Source: Clostridiales bacterium
GTDB lineage: Bacteria > Bacillota > Clostridia > Christensenellales > CAG-138
Reading direction: 5' to 3'
Assembly (NCBI GenBank): GCA_004557245.1
Contig: SFEL01000003.1
Span: 1-64,000 of the forward strand
Length of the DNA stretch: 64,000 nucleotides
Part shown: positions 8,110 through 15,928 of the stretch, in pieces
Numbering within the stretch: the first letter of the stretch is position 1
Layout of the letters: every line of letters begins with the position of its first letter
Made by a program: the position numbers and the translations under genes
Notes under the pieces: generated by a model
Database searches by the model: none
What the model was told of the DNA's origin: nothing
What the model saw: only the letters and a program-made list of their open reading frames with translations

Positions 8110-9033
8110 CTAAGCTATCAACATACGCACGTCCTCAAAGCTTTTGCCGAACAGCGCCATGTTAATTCCGGTGGCGATAATGCCCGACATATCTTCGACT
8201 ATTGAGTCTATATCCTTAGGCGTTACTACCATCTGGCCCAGGTTTTCGCTTATGACCTGCTCTGCCAGACCCTTCAGCTTTTCCTCGTCACCGTGAAGGC
8301 CGGTCTTGTCAGCGATGAGGGAGATGACCTCCTGCGTGATCGTAGCGGCGTGGACCACGAGCGGAACGCCGATGGCTATGACGGGAACGCCAAAGGCTTC
8401 GCTGTTCAGCCCCTTGCGGTTATTGCCTATGCCGCTGCCGGGGCTTATGCCGGTGTCAGTCAGCTGTATGGTGGTATTTATGCGGGCGGCACGGCGGGAG
8501 GCAAGGGCATCTATGGCGATTATCATATCCGGCTTGGCGTATTCCTTTACGCCCCTGACTATCTCCATGGTCTCTATGCCGGTGACCCCCAGTACGCCGG
8601 GTGCTACCGAGCACACCGAGCGTACAGTGCCGGGCAGGACGTCCGGCATGTATTCCGTGACGTGACGGGTAACGTATATGCGTTCCGCCACCCGGGGGCC
8701 AAGGGAATCCGATGTAATGGAGCGGTTGCCGAGGCCTACAACAAGCACAGTCGCGTCGTCCTTCAGCCCTGCGAACATATTGTACAGCTCCTCGGACAGA
8801 GCGCCGCTCATCTGCTCGAAAAGGTCGAGAGGACGGTTGCTGAGCTCAGGTGCGTCCAGCGTGACGTATTTGCCGATGGGCTTGTCAAGCTTTTCCGCCG
8901 CGGTTCTGTCGGTTATCTTTATTCGGGAGATGGTCATGCGCTCCCTTTCCTCTGTCTGCTCCTCCACGCCTTCTATGTCCGGGTTCAGTTCCCGGGATTC
9001 CAGCGCCAGGTCAGTGCGTATACCTGATGACAT
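8110..9033 (-). CDS. gpr: Germination protease GPR
   Basis: Spore endopeptidase that degrades small acid-soluble proteins at germination. It is made as a zymogen in the forespore and trimmed at its N-terminus. The 307-residue protein matches the family along its length: N-terminal pro-region (RTDLALES), the conserved VGLGNRSITSDSLGPRV segment (about residues 98-114) and GSGIGNNRKG in the second half. AAAGGAG precedes the ATG. spoIIP follows on the same strand 51 bases downstream. No SASP gene is in the window. The family is restricted to spore formers, so this is a strong indicator of sporulation. Confidence 0.96.
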   Translation of the reverse strand: MSSGIRTDLALESRELNPDIEGVEEQTEERERMTISRIKITDRTAAEKLDKPIGKYVTLDAPELSNRPLDLFEQMSGALSEELYNMFAGLKDDATVLVVGLGNRSITSDSLGPRVAERIYVTRHVTEYMPDVLPGTVRSVCSVAPGVLGVTGIETMEIVRGVKEYAKPDMIIAIDALASRRAARINTTIQLTDTGISPGSGIGNNRKGLNSEAFGVPVIAIGVPLVVHAATITQEVISLIADKTGLHGDEEKLKGLAEQVISENLGQMVVTPKDIDSIVEDMSGIIATGINMALFGKSFEDVRMLIA

Positions 9034-9072
9034 TTTTATAATGCTCCTTTTCTAAAATAAATTATATACTTG

Positions 9073-9103
9073 TATTATGGCGGCAAAGCCGCTATAATAT
9101 TTT
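9073..9103 (-). promoter_or_regulatory. Possible forespore (sigma-G type) promoter of gpr
   Basis: On the minus strand AAAATA, 18 bases, CATAATA. The -10 fits the sigma-G/F type (CATnnTA) fully and the -35 fits TGAATA at 4 of 6. The spacer contains a small GC hairpin (GCGGCtttGCCGC). gpr is sigma-G/sigma-F dependent in Bacillus. Weak evidence on its own. Confidence 0.3.
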
Positions 9104-9135
9104 GCGGAAAAACACCGGAACGGAGAAAAACAGGG

Positions 9136-9164
9136 TTGCGTCATGCAGCTTTATGTGTTATAAT
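9136..9164 (+). promoter_or_regulatory. Sigma-A promoter of rpsT
   Basis: TTGCGT, 17 bases, TATAAT, ending 40 bases before the rpsT start codon. Confidence 0.75.
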
Positions 9165-9204
9165 CAGCTCTGTTCGAGTAAAAAGACACAGGGGGTGAAT
9201 TGTT

Positions 9205-9465
9205 TTGGCTAACCATAAGTCCGCTTTGAAGCGCGTGGGCGTAAGTGAGAAGAAGAATCTTCGCAACCGCATGATCACGTCTCAGGTTAAGACTGCTGTC
9301 AAGAGCTTCGACAAGGCTCTGGCTTCCGAAGACAAGGCTGCTGTTGAAAGCGCCTATGTCAACGCTGTAAGCACCGTCGATAAGGCAGCCGGTAAGGGCG
9401 TTATCCATAAGAACGCTGCTAATCGCAAAAAGGCTCAGTTGGCAATAAAGCTCGCGGCAAAGTAA
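9205..9465 (+). CDS. rpsT: 30S ribosomal protein S20
   Basis: Primary 16S rRNA-binding protein of the small subunit, 86 residues, Lys/Ala-rich and helical as usual (ANHKSALKR start, KAAGKGVIHKNAANRKKA end). The start codon is TTG, 8 bases after GGGGGTG; the N-terminal sequence fits the family exactly at this point. E. coli rpsT also starts with TTG and is autoregulated through it. Codon choice (ATC, AAG, CGC) is that of a highly expressed gene. It has its own promoter and terminator. Confidence 0.97.
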   Translation: MANHKSALKRVGVSEKKNLRNRMITSQVKTAVKSFDKALASEDKAAVESAYVNAVSTVDKAAGKGVIHKNAANRKKAQLAIKLAAK

Positions 9466-9507
9466 TTTAAGCCAAAAGAATTGCCCGTTTGATAAACGCG
9501 TTAAAGG

Positions 9508-9532
9508 CCAGCCTCAATCGGTTGGTTTTTTT
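9508..9532 (+). terminator. Terminator after rpsT
   Basis: A 6-bp stem (CCAGCC/GGTTGG, one G-U) followed by seven T. It lies 43 bases after the rpsT stop. Confidence 0.7.
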
Positions 9533-9565
9533 CGTGCAGAAATTAGAATTAAGGCTTGGCGAAAG

Positions 9566-10483
9566 ATGAAGAACAAAGGCGTACTGTATGCGCTTTGCGC
9601 AGGTATCAGCTGGGGTATAAGCCTCGGCATATTTGGCCGCACCATGACATCCTTTGGTTTTACCGCAATGCAGGTATCGGCCGTAAGGACCACCATAAGC
9701 GCCATTACATTTATCATATTGGCACTGGTGACGGATCGTAAGGCATTCAGGTTAAATCCGAAGGACATATGGATATTCCTTTGCTCCGGCTTTATCAGCG
9801 TGACGCTGTTCTGCTGGTGCTACTTTACCTCTACCAAGCTGTGCTCGCTGGCAGTGGGCGGCGTGCTGCAGTATACTGCGCCGGTGTGGGTGGTGGTGTT
9901 TTCCGCCGTCATCTTCAAGGAGCCTATTACAAAGGTAAAGGCCGCTGCAATGGCCATAGCCATAGCCGGCTGCGTGCTGGTAAGCGGCATTACCGAGGGG
10001 GTAGGGCAGGTTTCGGCATTTGGCCTTATTGCGGGCGTGCTTTCCGGCATAACCTACGGCAGCTATACCATATTTACCCGCTTTGCCGTGCCCAGATACC
10101 GTACCATGACGATAAACGTCTATACATTCATCGTGGCGTCGTCAACTTCTCTGCTGCTGTCCGGCCCTGTCAGAACCGTGTCCGCCGTATGCACGCCCAA
10201 GGTGCTGCCGGTGGCGATAATAGGCGGCATAATGTGCGCCGCGGTGCCGTATTACTTCTACAACAAGAGCCTGGAGACGCTGGAAAACGGAAAAGCAAGC
10301 ATACTGGCCACTATAGAGCCGGTGATAGCCGTAATGGTGTCGGTATTTTACTATAAGGAGCCTCTGAGCATAGAGGCCCTCATAGGAATAGTGCTGATAC
10401 TGGGGGCGGTGGTGATATTGGCCATACAAAAGGATGGCGTGCCGGCAAAGACTGAACATCAGGAGGTACAGGCCGCGAAATAG
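9566..10483 (+). CDS. EamA/DMT-family transporter
   Basis: A 305-residue integral membrane protein with about ten hydrophobic segments arranged as two EamA repeats (about residues 5-140 and 150-290). The second repeat ends with the usual LETLENGKASILATIEPVIA motif region. Such proteins export amino acids, metabolites or other small molecules; the substrate is not predictable. It stands alone between two terminators. The SD is weak (AAAG before the ATG). Rather hydrophilic C-terminal tail of about 15 residues. Confidence 0.88.
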   Translation: MKNKGVLYALCAGISWGISLGIFGRTMTSFGFTAMQVSAVRTTISAITFIILALVTDRKAFRLNPKDIWIFLCSGFISVTLFCWCYFTSTKLCSLAVGGVLQYTAPVWVVVFSAVIFKEPITKVKAAAMAIAIAGCVLVSGITEGVGQVSAFGLIAGVLSGITYGSYTIFTRFAVPRYRTMTINVYTFIVASSTSLLLSGPVRTVSAVCTPKVLPVAIIGGIMCAAVPYYFYNKSLETLENGKASILATIEPVIAVMVSVFYYKEPLSIEALIGIVLILGAVVILAIQKDGVPAKTEHQEVQAAK

Positions 10484-10509
10484 GGCTCTCATACCGAAAA
10501 AAGGCATCT

Positions 10510-10534
10510 GCCCGGAGTTATCCGGGCGTTTTTT
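10510..10534 (+). terminator. Terminator after the EamA transporter gene
   Basis: A 7-bp perfect stem (GCCCGGA/TCCGGGC) with a GTTA loop, followed by GTTTTTTATT. Confidence 0.88.
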
Positions 10535-10563
10535 ATTAAAAAGCAAAAAAGTGCCGTATCAAA

Positions 10564-10592
10564 AGAGGATTTTTGACTTTTGCAAAGAAAAA
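10564..10592 (+). promoter_or_regulatory. Sigma-H-like promoter of dgt
   Basis: AGAGGATTT, 11 bases, AAAGAAAAA. Compared with the sigma-H consensus RnAGGAWWW-N11/12-RnnGAATWW, the -35 is complete and the -10 has one mismatch (A for T). The 31 bases around it match the corresponding stretch before dnaG at about 25 positions, which supports a shared function. Confidence 0.5.
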
Positions 10593-10623
10593 GACAAAAA
10601 AGCGCCTGCGGAGGTAATTTGAT

Positions 10624-11652
10624 ATGGCTACTGTAAGCAGCAAGGACTACCGGGAATTCATAGAAGATAAGGAAAAGGAGTACCTTTCGCCATATGCCGC
10701 CCTCTCGGTAAATACGAGGGGCCGCGAGCGCCCAATGAAGCCCTGCCCCATACGCACGGATTACATTCGGGACAGAGACAGGATAATACACTGCAAATCC
10801 TTCAGGCGGCTCAAGCATAAGACACAGGTGTTCCTGTCGCCCGTCGGCGACCATTACCGCACCCGCCTTACGCACACGCTTGAGGTGAGCCAGATAGCCC
10901 GCACCATAGCCCGGGGCCTCAGGCTAAACGAGGATCTAACCGAAGCCATAGCGCTGGGCCATGACCTTGGCCATACTCCCTTCGGCCATGCCGGAGAGGA
11001 AGTGCTGAATAATCTTATGAAGGACGAGGGCGGCTTTGCCCACAACGAGCAGAGCATTCGCGTGGTGGAAAAGCTGGAAAACGACGGCAGGGGCCTGAAC
11101 CTCACATACGAGGTGAGGGACGGAATACTCAACCACCGCCGCAGTGGCACCCCCTGCACACTGGAGGGCTACGCGGTGAGCTTTGCGGACAGGATAGCGT
11201 ATATAAACCACGATATAGACGACGCCATAAGGGCAGGGGTGTTGTCCCCAAAGGAAATACCGGAAAGCTGCAATAAAATACTGGGGGACACCCACGGCGA
11301 ACGCATAAACACCATGATACTGGATATATTGGAGCAGAGCTTCGGCAAGCCCGAAATAAGCATGAGCGAGCCGGTGAAGGAGCAGTTCCATATACTCAGA
11401 AATTTCATGTTTGATAAGGTATATCTCAACCCAAGAGCTAAGGGAGAGGAGGCAAAGGGCAAGCTTCTCGTGGAGCAGCTCTTCGCTTACTATCTCGACC
11501 ATGTGGATCTGCTGCCGCACGAGTTTCTGATGAACCTTGAGGAGGACGGCAAGAAGCGCATAGTGGCGGATTACATAGCCTGCATGACGGACAATTACGC
11601 CATAACGGATTATGAGCGGCTGTTCGTGCCCAGGGAATGGAGCAGGATGTAG
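10624..11652 (+). CDS. dGTP triphosphohydrolase (dGTPase)
   Basis: HD-domain enzyme that splits dNTPs to nucleoside and triphosphate. In this 342-residue protein the HD metal site is visible as HTLEVSQIA (His about 80) and ALGHDLGHTPFGH (HD at about 116-117), followed by the conserved NEQSIRVVEKLE and DRIAYINHDIDDA (about 188-200). The compact length is usual for Clostridia. It precedes dnaG and rpoD, a frequent clostridial arrangement that links nucleotide pools to replication. GGAGG precedes the ATG, and a sigma-H-like promoter lies just upstream. Confidence 0.92.
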   Translation: MATVSSKDYREFIEDKEKEYLSPYAALSVNTRGRERPMKPCPIRTDYIRDRDRIIHCKSFRRLKHKTQVFLSPVGDHYRTRLTHTLEVSQIARTIARGLRLNEDLTEAIALGHDLGHTPFGHAGEEVLNNLMKDEGGFAHNEQSIRVVEKLENDGRGLNLTYEVRDGILNHRRSGTPCTLEGYAVSFADRIAYINHDIDDAIRAGVLSPKEIPESCNKILGDTHGERINTMILDILEQSFGKPEISMSEPVKEQFHILRNFMFDKVYLNPRAKGEEAKGKLLVEQLFAYYLDHVDLLPHEFLMNLEEDGKKRIVADYIACMTDNYAITDYERLFVPREWSRM

Positions 11653-11658
11653 AATAAA

Positions 11659-11687
11659 AAAGGATTTTTGAGATTTCCGCAGAATAA
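11659..11687 (+). promoter_or_regulatory. Sigma-H promoter of dnaG-rpoD
   Basis: AAAGGATTT, 11 bases, GCAGAATAA, a complete match to RnAGGAWWW-N11-RnnGAATWW. In Bacillus the dnaG-sigA operon has a sigma-H promoter (P3) used at the onset of sporulation, so both position and sequence fit. Confidence 0.65.
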
Positions 11688-11722
11688 GACAATCTGTCGG
11701 ATCTCGACGAAAGGAGGAGGCC

Positions 11723-13483
11723 ATGGCGATATTTCCCGATGCGTGGTTAAGCGAGCTGCTCAGCAAAAGCGACCTTGCCGCTATCGCCTCCGAGTATACT
11801 TTGCTTAAGCCAAAGGGCAAACGGCTTTGGGGCTGCTGCCCCTTCCACAGCGAAAAAACGCCGTCCTTTTCCGTGGTGCCGGACGAGCAGTTCTATTACT
11901 GCTTCGGTTGCCACGCGGGCGGAAGCGTGGTGCAGTTCGTTATGGATGCGGAAAAGCTTACCTATGTGGAGGCCATAAAATATCTGGCTCAGCGGGCGGG
12001 CATGGAGCTTCCGGATGACGTGGACGACGACAGGCTCAGGCAGGAGCGGGCTCTCAAGGAACGGCTGTACGCCGCCTGCAAGGATGCCGCAATGTTCTAC
12101 CATGCAAAGCTTTTGAGCGAGGAAGGCAAAGAAGCCCAGAAGTACCTGATGGGGCGGAATATAGATGCGGCTACCGCTGCTAAGTTCGGCCTTGGCTATG
12201 CTCCTCCAGGATGGGACAACCTGCTCAAATATATGACGGAAAAAGGCTACTCCAATGAGCATCTGCTCGCGGCGGGCCTGATAATACAGGGCAAGGGCAG
12301 GGATAAGTACTACGATGCGTACAGGGACAGGGTGATGTTCCCCATAGTGTCCACGGCTAAGCGGGTACTGGGCTTTGGCGCCCGAACCATGGGAAACGAC
12401 ACGCCCAAGTATCTCAATACCGGGGACACCCCAATATTCAACAAGCGCAATAATCTGTACGGCTTGAATCTTCAAAGAGGCAAGCATCTTGCAGATATTA
12501 TAATCGTAGAAGGGTACATGGACGTCATAAGCCTTTACAAGGCGGGCGTCACTAACGCCGTGGCAAGCCTGGGCACAGCGCTTACGCAGCAGCAGGCCAG
12601 GCTGATCAAGCGCTACGTGCCCAAGGTTTATATAAGCTACGACGGTGATTCCGCCGGGCAGAATGCCACCCTGCGTGGTTTGGATATACTTGCCAAAGAG
12701 GGCCTTGACGTTAGGGTAATAGTGATACCCGACAATATGGATCCGGATGACTACGCCAAAAAGTTCGGAGGGCAGGAATATCTGGCGCTGAAGGATAAGG
12801 CTCTTACGCTCAACGGCTTTAAGCTGGACAGCCTTATGGGCGGCATCGACCTCGGCACGCCGGACGGCAGGGAGGAATACGCAAAAAAAGCCTGCGCACT
12901 GCTTGCAAGGCTGGAACCTGTGGAGCAGGAGCGCTATGCGCCGGTTATAGCGCGGCGGACGGGCCTTTCAAAGGAGGCCATACTGCGTCAGTGCGGCATA
13001 AGCGGAAGTCCCGCCGGGAATAGCATTGGAAATAGTCGGAATACTAAGCAGCAAAACAGGGAGCGGCTCAAAAGCCTTAACAAAGCAGAAACAGCGCTGC
13101 TGTGCTGCATGATAAAGTCCGGCGAGGCGTTGCTTTGCGCCATGGAGGAGATGGCGCGATACGGCATCAGCTTTTCAGATAGCGCGATCAACGCCTTTGC
13201 GGAGGGCCTTCTTGCAAGGAGCGTGACGGGCGAAAAGCTGGATATACCGCTGGCGCTGTCCATGCTGCCCCAGGAGGCGGCAGAGAGCGTAAGCGCTGCG
13301 ATAGGCAACGAGGACACCGTGATAGATCCTGTGACCACCGCTAAGGACTGCGTCGCCGCAATAGCCAGGGAGGCTATGGACGAGAGGATAAAGGAGCTTG
13401 CGGCGGCCATGCAGACAGGCGGAAGCGACGAGGAAAAACGCGAATATATGGAGCTTGTGAAAAAGCGGGCCTCATTGAAATAA
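11723..13483 (+). CDS. dnaG: DNA primase
   Basis: Makes RNA primers at the replication fork. The 586-residue protein has the CHC2 zinc finger (Cys39, His42, Cys60, Cys63 in [11 protein letters not shown] and CFGC), the RNA polymerase domain with GFGART, and the TOPRIM domain with IVEGYMDV and [10 protein letters not shown] (about residues 255-330). The C-terminal helicase-interaction region (about 450-586) is poorly conserved, as usual. AAAGGAGGAGG precedes the ATG. rpoD follows after 49 bases; the pair forms the core of the macromolecular synthesis operon. Confidence 0.96.
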   Translation: MAIFPDAWLSELLSKSDLAAIASEYTLLKPKGKRLWGCCPFHSEKTPSFSVVPDEQFYYCFGCHAGGSVVQFVMDAEKLTYVEAIKYLAQRAGMELPDDVDDDRLRQERALKERLYAACKDAAMFYHAKLLSEEGKEAQKYLMGRNIDAATAAKFGLGYAPPGWDNLLKYMTEKGYSNEHLLAAGLIIQGKGRDKYYDAYRDRVMFPIVSTAKRVLGFGARTMGNDTPKYLNTGDTPIFNKRNNLYGLNLQRGKHLADIIIVEGYMDVISLYKAGVTNAVASLGTALTQQQARLIKRYVPKVYISYDGDSAGQNATLRGLDILAKEGLDVRVIVIPDNMDPDDYAKKFGGQEYLALKDKALTLNGFKLDSLMGGIDLGTPDGREEYAKKACALLARLEPVEQERYAPVIARRTGLSKEAILRQCGISGSPAGNSIGNSRNTKQQNRERLKSLNKAETALLCCMIKSGEALLCAMEEMARYGISFSDSAINAFAEGLLARSVTGEKLDIPLALSMLPQEAAESVSAAIGNEDTVIDPVTTAKDCVAAIAREAMDERIKELAAAMQTGGSDEEKREYMELVKKRASLK

Positions 13484-13532
13484 ACGGGAAATGCAAGGAA
13501 AAACTTTAAGTATATACAAAGGAGTGGCGGCT

Positions 13533-14669
13533 TTGGAAAAGAAGAACGACGTTAAAGACCTTAAGGAAGAAAAGGACGTTAAGGACGAAAAGAAGGAGCA
13601 TAACAGCGCGGATGCCAAGATAGAAGCTCTTATAGAGATGGGCAAATCCAAGGGTGTGCTCACCTATAAAGAGGTAATGGACACGCTGGATGAGCTGGAA
13701 CTGGATTCAGAGCAGATAGAGCGGATATATGATCGCTTTGAGGCGCTGAATATAGATGTGGTCGAAGAGATGGAAATACCCGACGACATCACCAGCGATA
13801 TATCCGAGCTGGAGTCTGACATTGGCGGCACAGAGGGCGTGGCTATAGACGACCCTGTGCGCATGTACCTCAAGGAGATAGGCAAAGTGCCGCTTCTCAG
13901 CGCAGCTGAGGAGATAGAGATAGCCAAACGCATGGCGGACGGCGATCAGGATGCAAAGAAGCAACTGGCAGAGGCTAACCTGCGTCTGGTGGTATCCGTT
14001 GCGAAGCGCTACGTTGGCCGCGGAATGCTGTTCCTGGACCTTATTCAGGAGGGCAATCTGGGCCTTATAAAGGCAGTGGAAAAGTTCGACTACCGCAAGG
14101 GCTATAAGTTCTCCACCTACGCCACGTGGTGGATACGACAGGCCATAACCCGCGCCATAGCCGACCAGGCCCGTACAATAAGGATACCTGTCCATATGGT
14201 AGAGACCATAAACAAGCTTATCCGCGTCAACCGCCAGCTTTTGCAGGAGTACGGCCGCGAGCCCAGGCCGGACGAAATAGCCCGGGAGATGGGCATAAGC
14301 GAGGAGAAGGTACGTGAGATAATCAAGGTAGCGCAGGAGCCGGTGTCCCTCGAAACGCCTATAGGCGAGGAGGAGGACAGCCACCTTGGCGACTTCATAC
14401 CCGACGACGATGCGCCTGCCCCCGCAGAGGTCGCCGCATTTACGCTGCTCAAGGAGCAGCTTATGGAGGTGCTGGATACGCTTACCCCACGGGAGGAGAA
14501 GGTGCTGCGTCTCCGCTTCGGGCTGGACGACGGAAAGGCCCGCACTCTGGAAGAGGTTGGGCGGGAATTCAATGTTACCCGGGAACGCATACGCCAGATA
14601 GAGGCAAAGGCTCTGCGCAAGCTTCGCCACCCCTCAAGAAGCAAGAAGCTCAAGGATTTTCTCGAATAA
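13533..14669 (+). CDS. rpoD: RNA polymerase primary sigma factor
   Basis: Housekeeping sigma factor (SigA). All regions are present: 1.1 (acidic/basic N-terminus), 1.2 ([16 protein letters not shown]), 2 with RpoD box ([12 protein letters not shown]...[12 protein letters not shown]) and the -10 reading helix ([10 protein letters not shown]), 3, and 4 with the -35 reading helix ([22 protein letters not shown]). I chose the TTG at 13533, 8 bases after AAAGGAG, giving 378 residues; an in-frame ATG 42 bases earlier lacks an SD. The 3' end runs directly into a terminator that is now split by a repeat element. Confidence 0.95.
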   Translation: MEKKNDVKDLKEEKDVKDEKKEHNSADAKIEALIEMGKSKGVLTYKEVMDTLDELELDSEQIERIYDRFEALNIDVVEEMEIPDDITSDISELESDIGGTEGVAIDDPVRMYLKEIGKVPLLSAAEEIEIAKRMADGDQDAKKQLAEANLRLVVSVAKRYVGRGMLFLDLIQEGNLGLIKAVEKFDYRKGYKFSTYATWWIRQAITRAIADQARTIRIPVHMVETINKLIRVNRQLLQEYGREPRPDEIAREMGISEEKVREIIKVAQEPVSLETPIGEEEDSHLGDFIPDDDAPAPAEVAAFTLLKEQLMEVLDTLTPREEKVLRLRFGLDDGKARTLEEVGREFNVTRERIRQIEAKALRKLRHPSRSKKLKDFLE

Positions 14670-14680
14670 TAAACATAAAA

Positions 14681-14711
14681 AGGCGCTCACCGCGATACTG
14701 CGATGGGCGCT
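14681..14711 (+). repeat. Left copy of the duplicated rpoD terminator hairpin
   Basis: This 31-base stretch is identical to 14955-14985. It folds as a 12-pair stem (GCGCTCACCGCG with TGCGATGGGCGC, loop ATAC, one mismatch). Here the hairpin is followed by CAGTTTACC, the left end of the inserted element, in place of a T-run. Confidence 0.85.
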
Positions 14712-14954
14712 CAGTTTACCGATAAACTCCGGGGTTGATAAGGGGCCGCAGCCCCTTATGTTCAATCCGGCTCTGACGACACAAGGTGAATTGCCCTGCA
14801 GGGGCAAGAGAAGGCCCCCTGGGGGGTGCGCGTCAGAACGGATGAAAACCCAGAGTTTTTCATACCCTGCATTCGGTGCCGGCCGCGCCATAGGCGCAGG
14901 CACCGAATGAGAAAGCTCGAAAAAGCGGCGTTCAGCCGCTTTTTCGACACTTTG
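14712..14954. mobile_element. Structured MITE-like element, copy 1 (243 bp)
   Basis: A non-coding element between two identical copies of the rpoD terminator hairpin. Its ends are imperfect inverted repeats (CAGTTTACCGATAAAC against CAAAGTGTCGAAAAAG). About 40 bases at the left (CCGGGGTTGATAAGGGGC, then CGCAGCCCC) and 95 bases at the right (from CCCTGCAT to the end) match the second copy at 32122-32324. The centre does not match. Almost all of it folds: GGGGC/GCCCC, an outer TCTGACG/CGTCAGA pair enclosing TTGCCC/GGGCAA, ATGAAAA/TTTTCAT, a 10-bp ATTCGGTGCC/GGCACCGAAT stem, and a 12-bp CGAAAAAGCGGC/GCCGCTTTTTCG stem with T-run. No transposase is encoded. Confidence 0.8.
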
Positions 14955-14990
14955 AGGCGCTCACCGCGATACTGCGATGGGCGCTTTTTG
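14955..14990 (+). terminator. Right copy of the rpoD terminator hairpin, with T-run
   Basis: Bases 14955-14985 repeat 14681-14711 exactly, and here the stem is followed by TTTTTG. This copy retains the original terminator tail. It also closes the small minus-strand gene that begins its coding end at 14992. Confidence 0.8.
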
Positions 14991-14991
14991 C

Positions 14992-15279
14992 TTACTGGCC
15001 CAGCTGCTTTAGTACAGACTCCAGCCGCTGCTTCTGCTCTGCCGTGAGCATGGGGGCGATCTTGCCGGCAACCGACGCCAGCTCATTGGGATCTATAATG
15101 CCGCTGCGCTTGGCCGCCGCCAGCTCCCCTATGAGCTCCTGCTCGGACTTGCCGCCGTACTTATCCACCACGCTCTGCACGTCGTTGAGCATGGCAGGGT
15201 CAATGTTTTGTGCCGCCTGGTTCAGATTGTTCATGTCGGGAAGGGGCTGCTGCCTGCTTCCGCGTAGGCTGCGCTTCAT
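14992..15279 (-). CDS. Small helical protein of unknown function
   Basis: A 95-residue protein with a basic start (MKRSLRGSR), then predicted helices without membrane segments. A recurring pattern is visible: SEQELIGELAAAKRSGIIDPNEL followed by APMLTAEQKQRLESVLKQL. GAGGTG lies 5 bases before the ATG at 15279; the TTG one codon earlier is too close to the SD. Similar small helical proteins occur in Clostridia, usually unnamed. The next gene is divergent and contains a related motif (EPFLAPGERTHIA against APMLTAEQKQRLE), so the two may be a functional pair. No function is assigned. Confidence 0.62.
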   Translation of the reverse strand: MKRSLRGSRQQPLPDMNNLNQAAQNIDPAMLNDVQSVVDKYGGKSEQELIGELAAAKRSGIIDPNELASVAGKIAPMLTAEQKQRLESVLKQLGQ

Positions 15280-15376
15280 CAAATCACCTCAAAACAATAA
15301 TATGCGCAGTAGACGGCAAAGGTTCACATACCGCCCCTTTTGCATAGAATAGTTATAGATAAAGGGAGGTACAGCC

Positions 15377-15802
15377 ATGCAGAGAACAGCACCATCTACG
15401 CCGCCGAGAAGGCAGGAGAACTACGAAGGCTCTCCTGCGCTTATGATGGCAAGCAGGATAAGGGCGGAGCAGGGCCCGGAAAAGGCGGCGCAGTATCTTT
15501 CCGCCATGGAACCGTTCCTTGCCCCGGGGGAGCGCACCCACATAGCGTATACGCTGGGCCTGCCGATACCCCAGCCTGTACAGCAGAACTACGGCCAGCA
15601 GCCTCAGGGAATGGGCGGAGGCTTCGGCGGCATGCCTAATATGCAAAGCATGCCAAACATGGGCAGTATGGGTGGCCTCGGAAATATTGGCAGCATAATG
15701 CAGGTGATGCAGCTTATGAATACCCTTCAGGGCACGGGCGGAGGAGGGCAGAACCCGATCATGAATATGCTTGGCGGCCTTATGGGCGGCAAAAAGTCGT
15801 AA
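15377..15802 (+). CDS. Gly/Met-rich small protein of unknown function
   Basis: 141 residues. The first half is helical (residues 18-65, including AQYLSAMEPFLAPGERTHIA). The second half is low complexity: Gly, Met, Asn and Gln repeats such as GMGGGFGGM and MQSMPNMGSMGG, ending GGLMGGKKS. GGGAGG precedes the ATG. It is divergent from a small helical gene that shares the P-x-L-x-x-x-E motif. Met/Gly-rich repeats of this type occur in coat-like or assembly-prone proteins, but I cannot place the family. It ends near the glycosyltransferase gene and has no clear terminator. Confidence 0.65.
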   Translation: MQRTAPSTPPRRQENYEGSPALMMASRIRAEQGPEKAAQYLSAMEPFLAPGERTHIAYTLGLPIPQPVQQNYGQQPQGMGGGFGGMPNMQSMPNMGSMGGLGNIGSIMQVMQLMNTLQGTGGGGQNPIMNMLGGLMGGKKS

Positions 15803-15928
15803 TAAAAAATAAAAGCGGCGTAGATAAACGCCGGTTGGGCCGGCGGAGTAAAGAAAACTTGTGAATAGAGCGCGCCCGTGGTACACTGAATCTTAAAGAT
15901 ATTACAAAAGACGGCAGGTATCCTACAA

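Noticed and set aside
14762..14950. Open frame of about 62 codons on the minus strand inside the first structured element, similar at its start to one in the second element (32129-32320)
   Set aside because: The similarity follows the shared DNA of the right module, the frames diverge in the centre, the two C-terminal matches are in different frames relative to the start, and the coding stretch runs through perfect hairpins. No SD.
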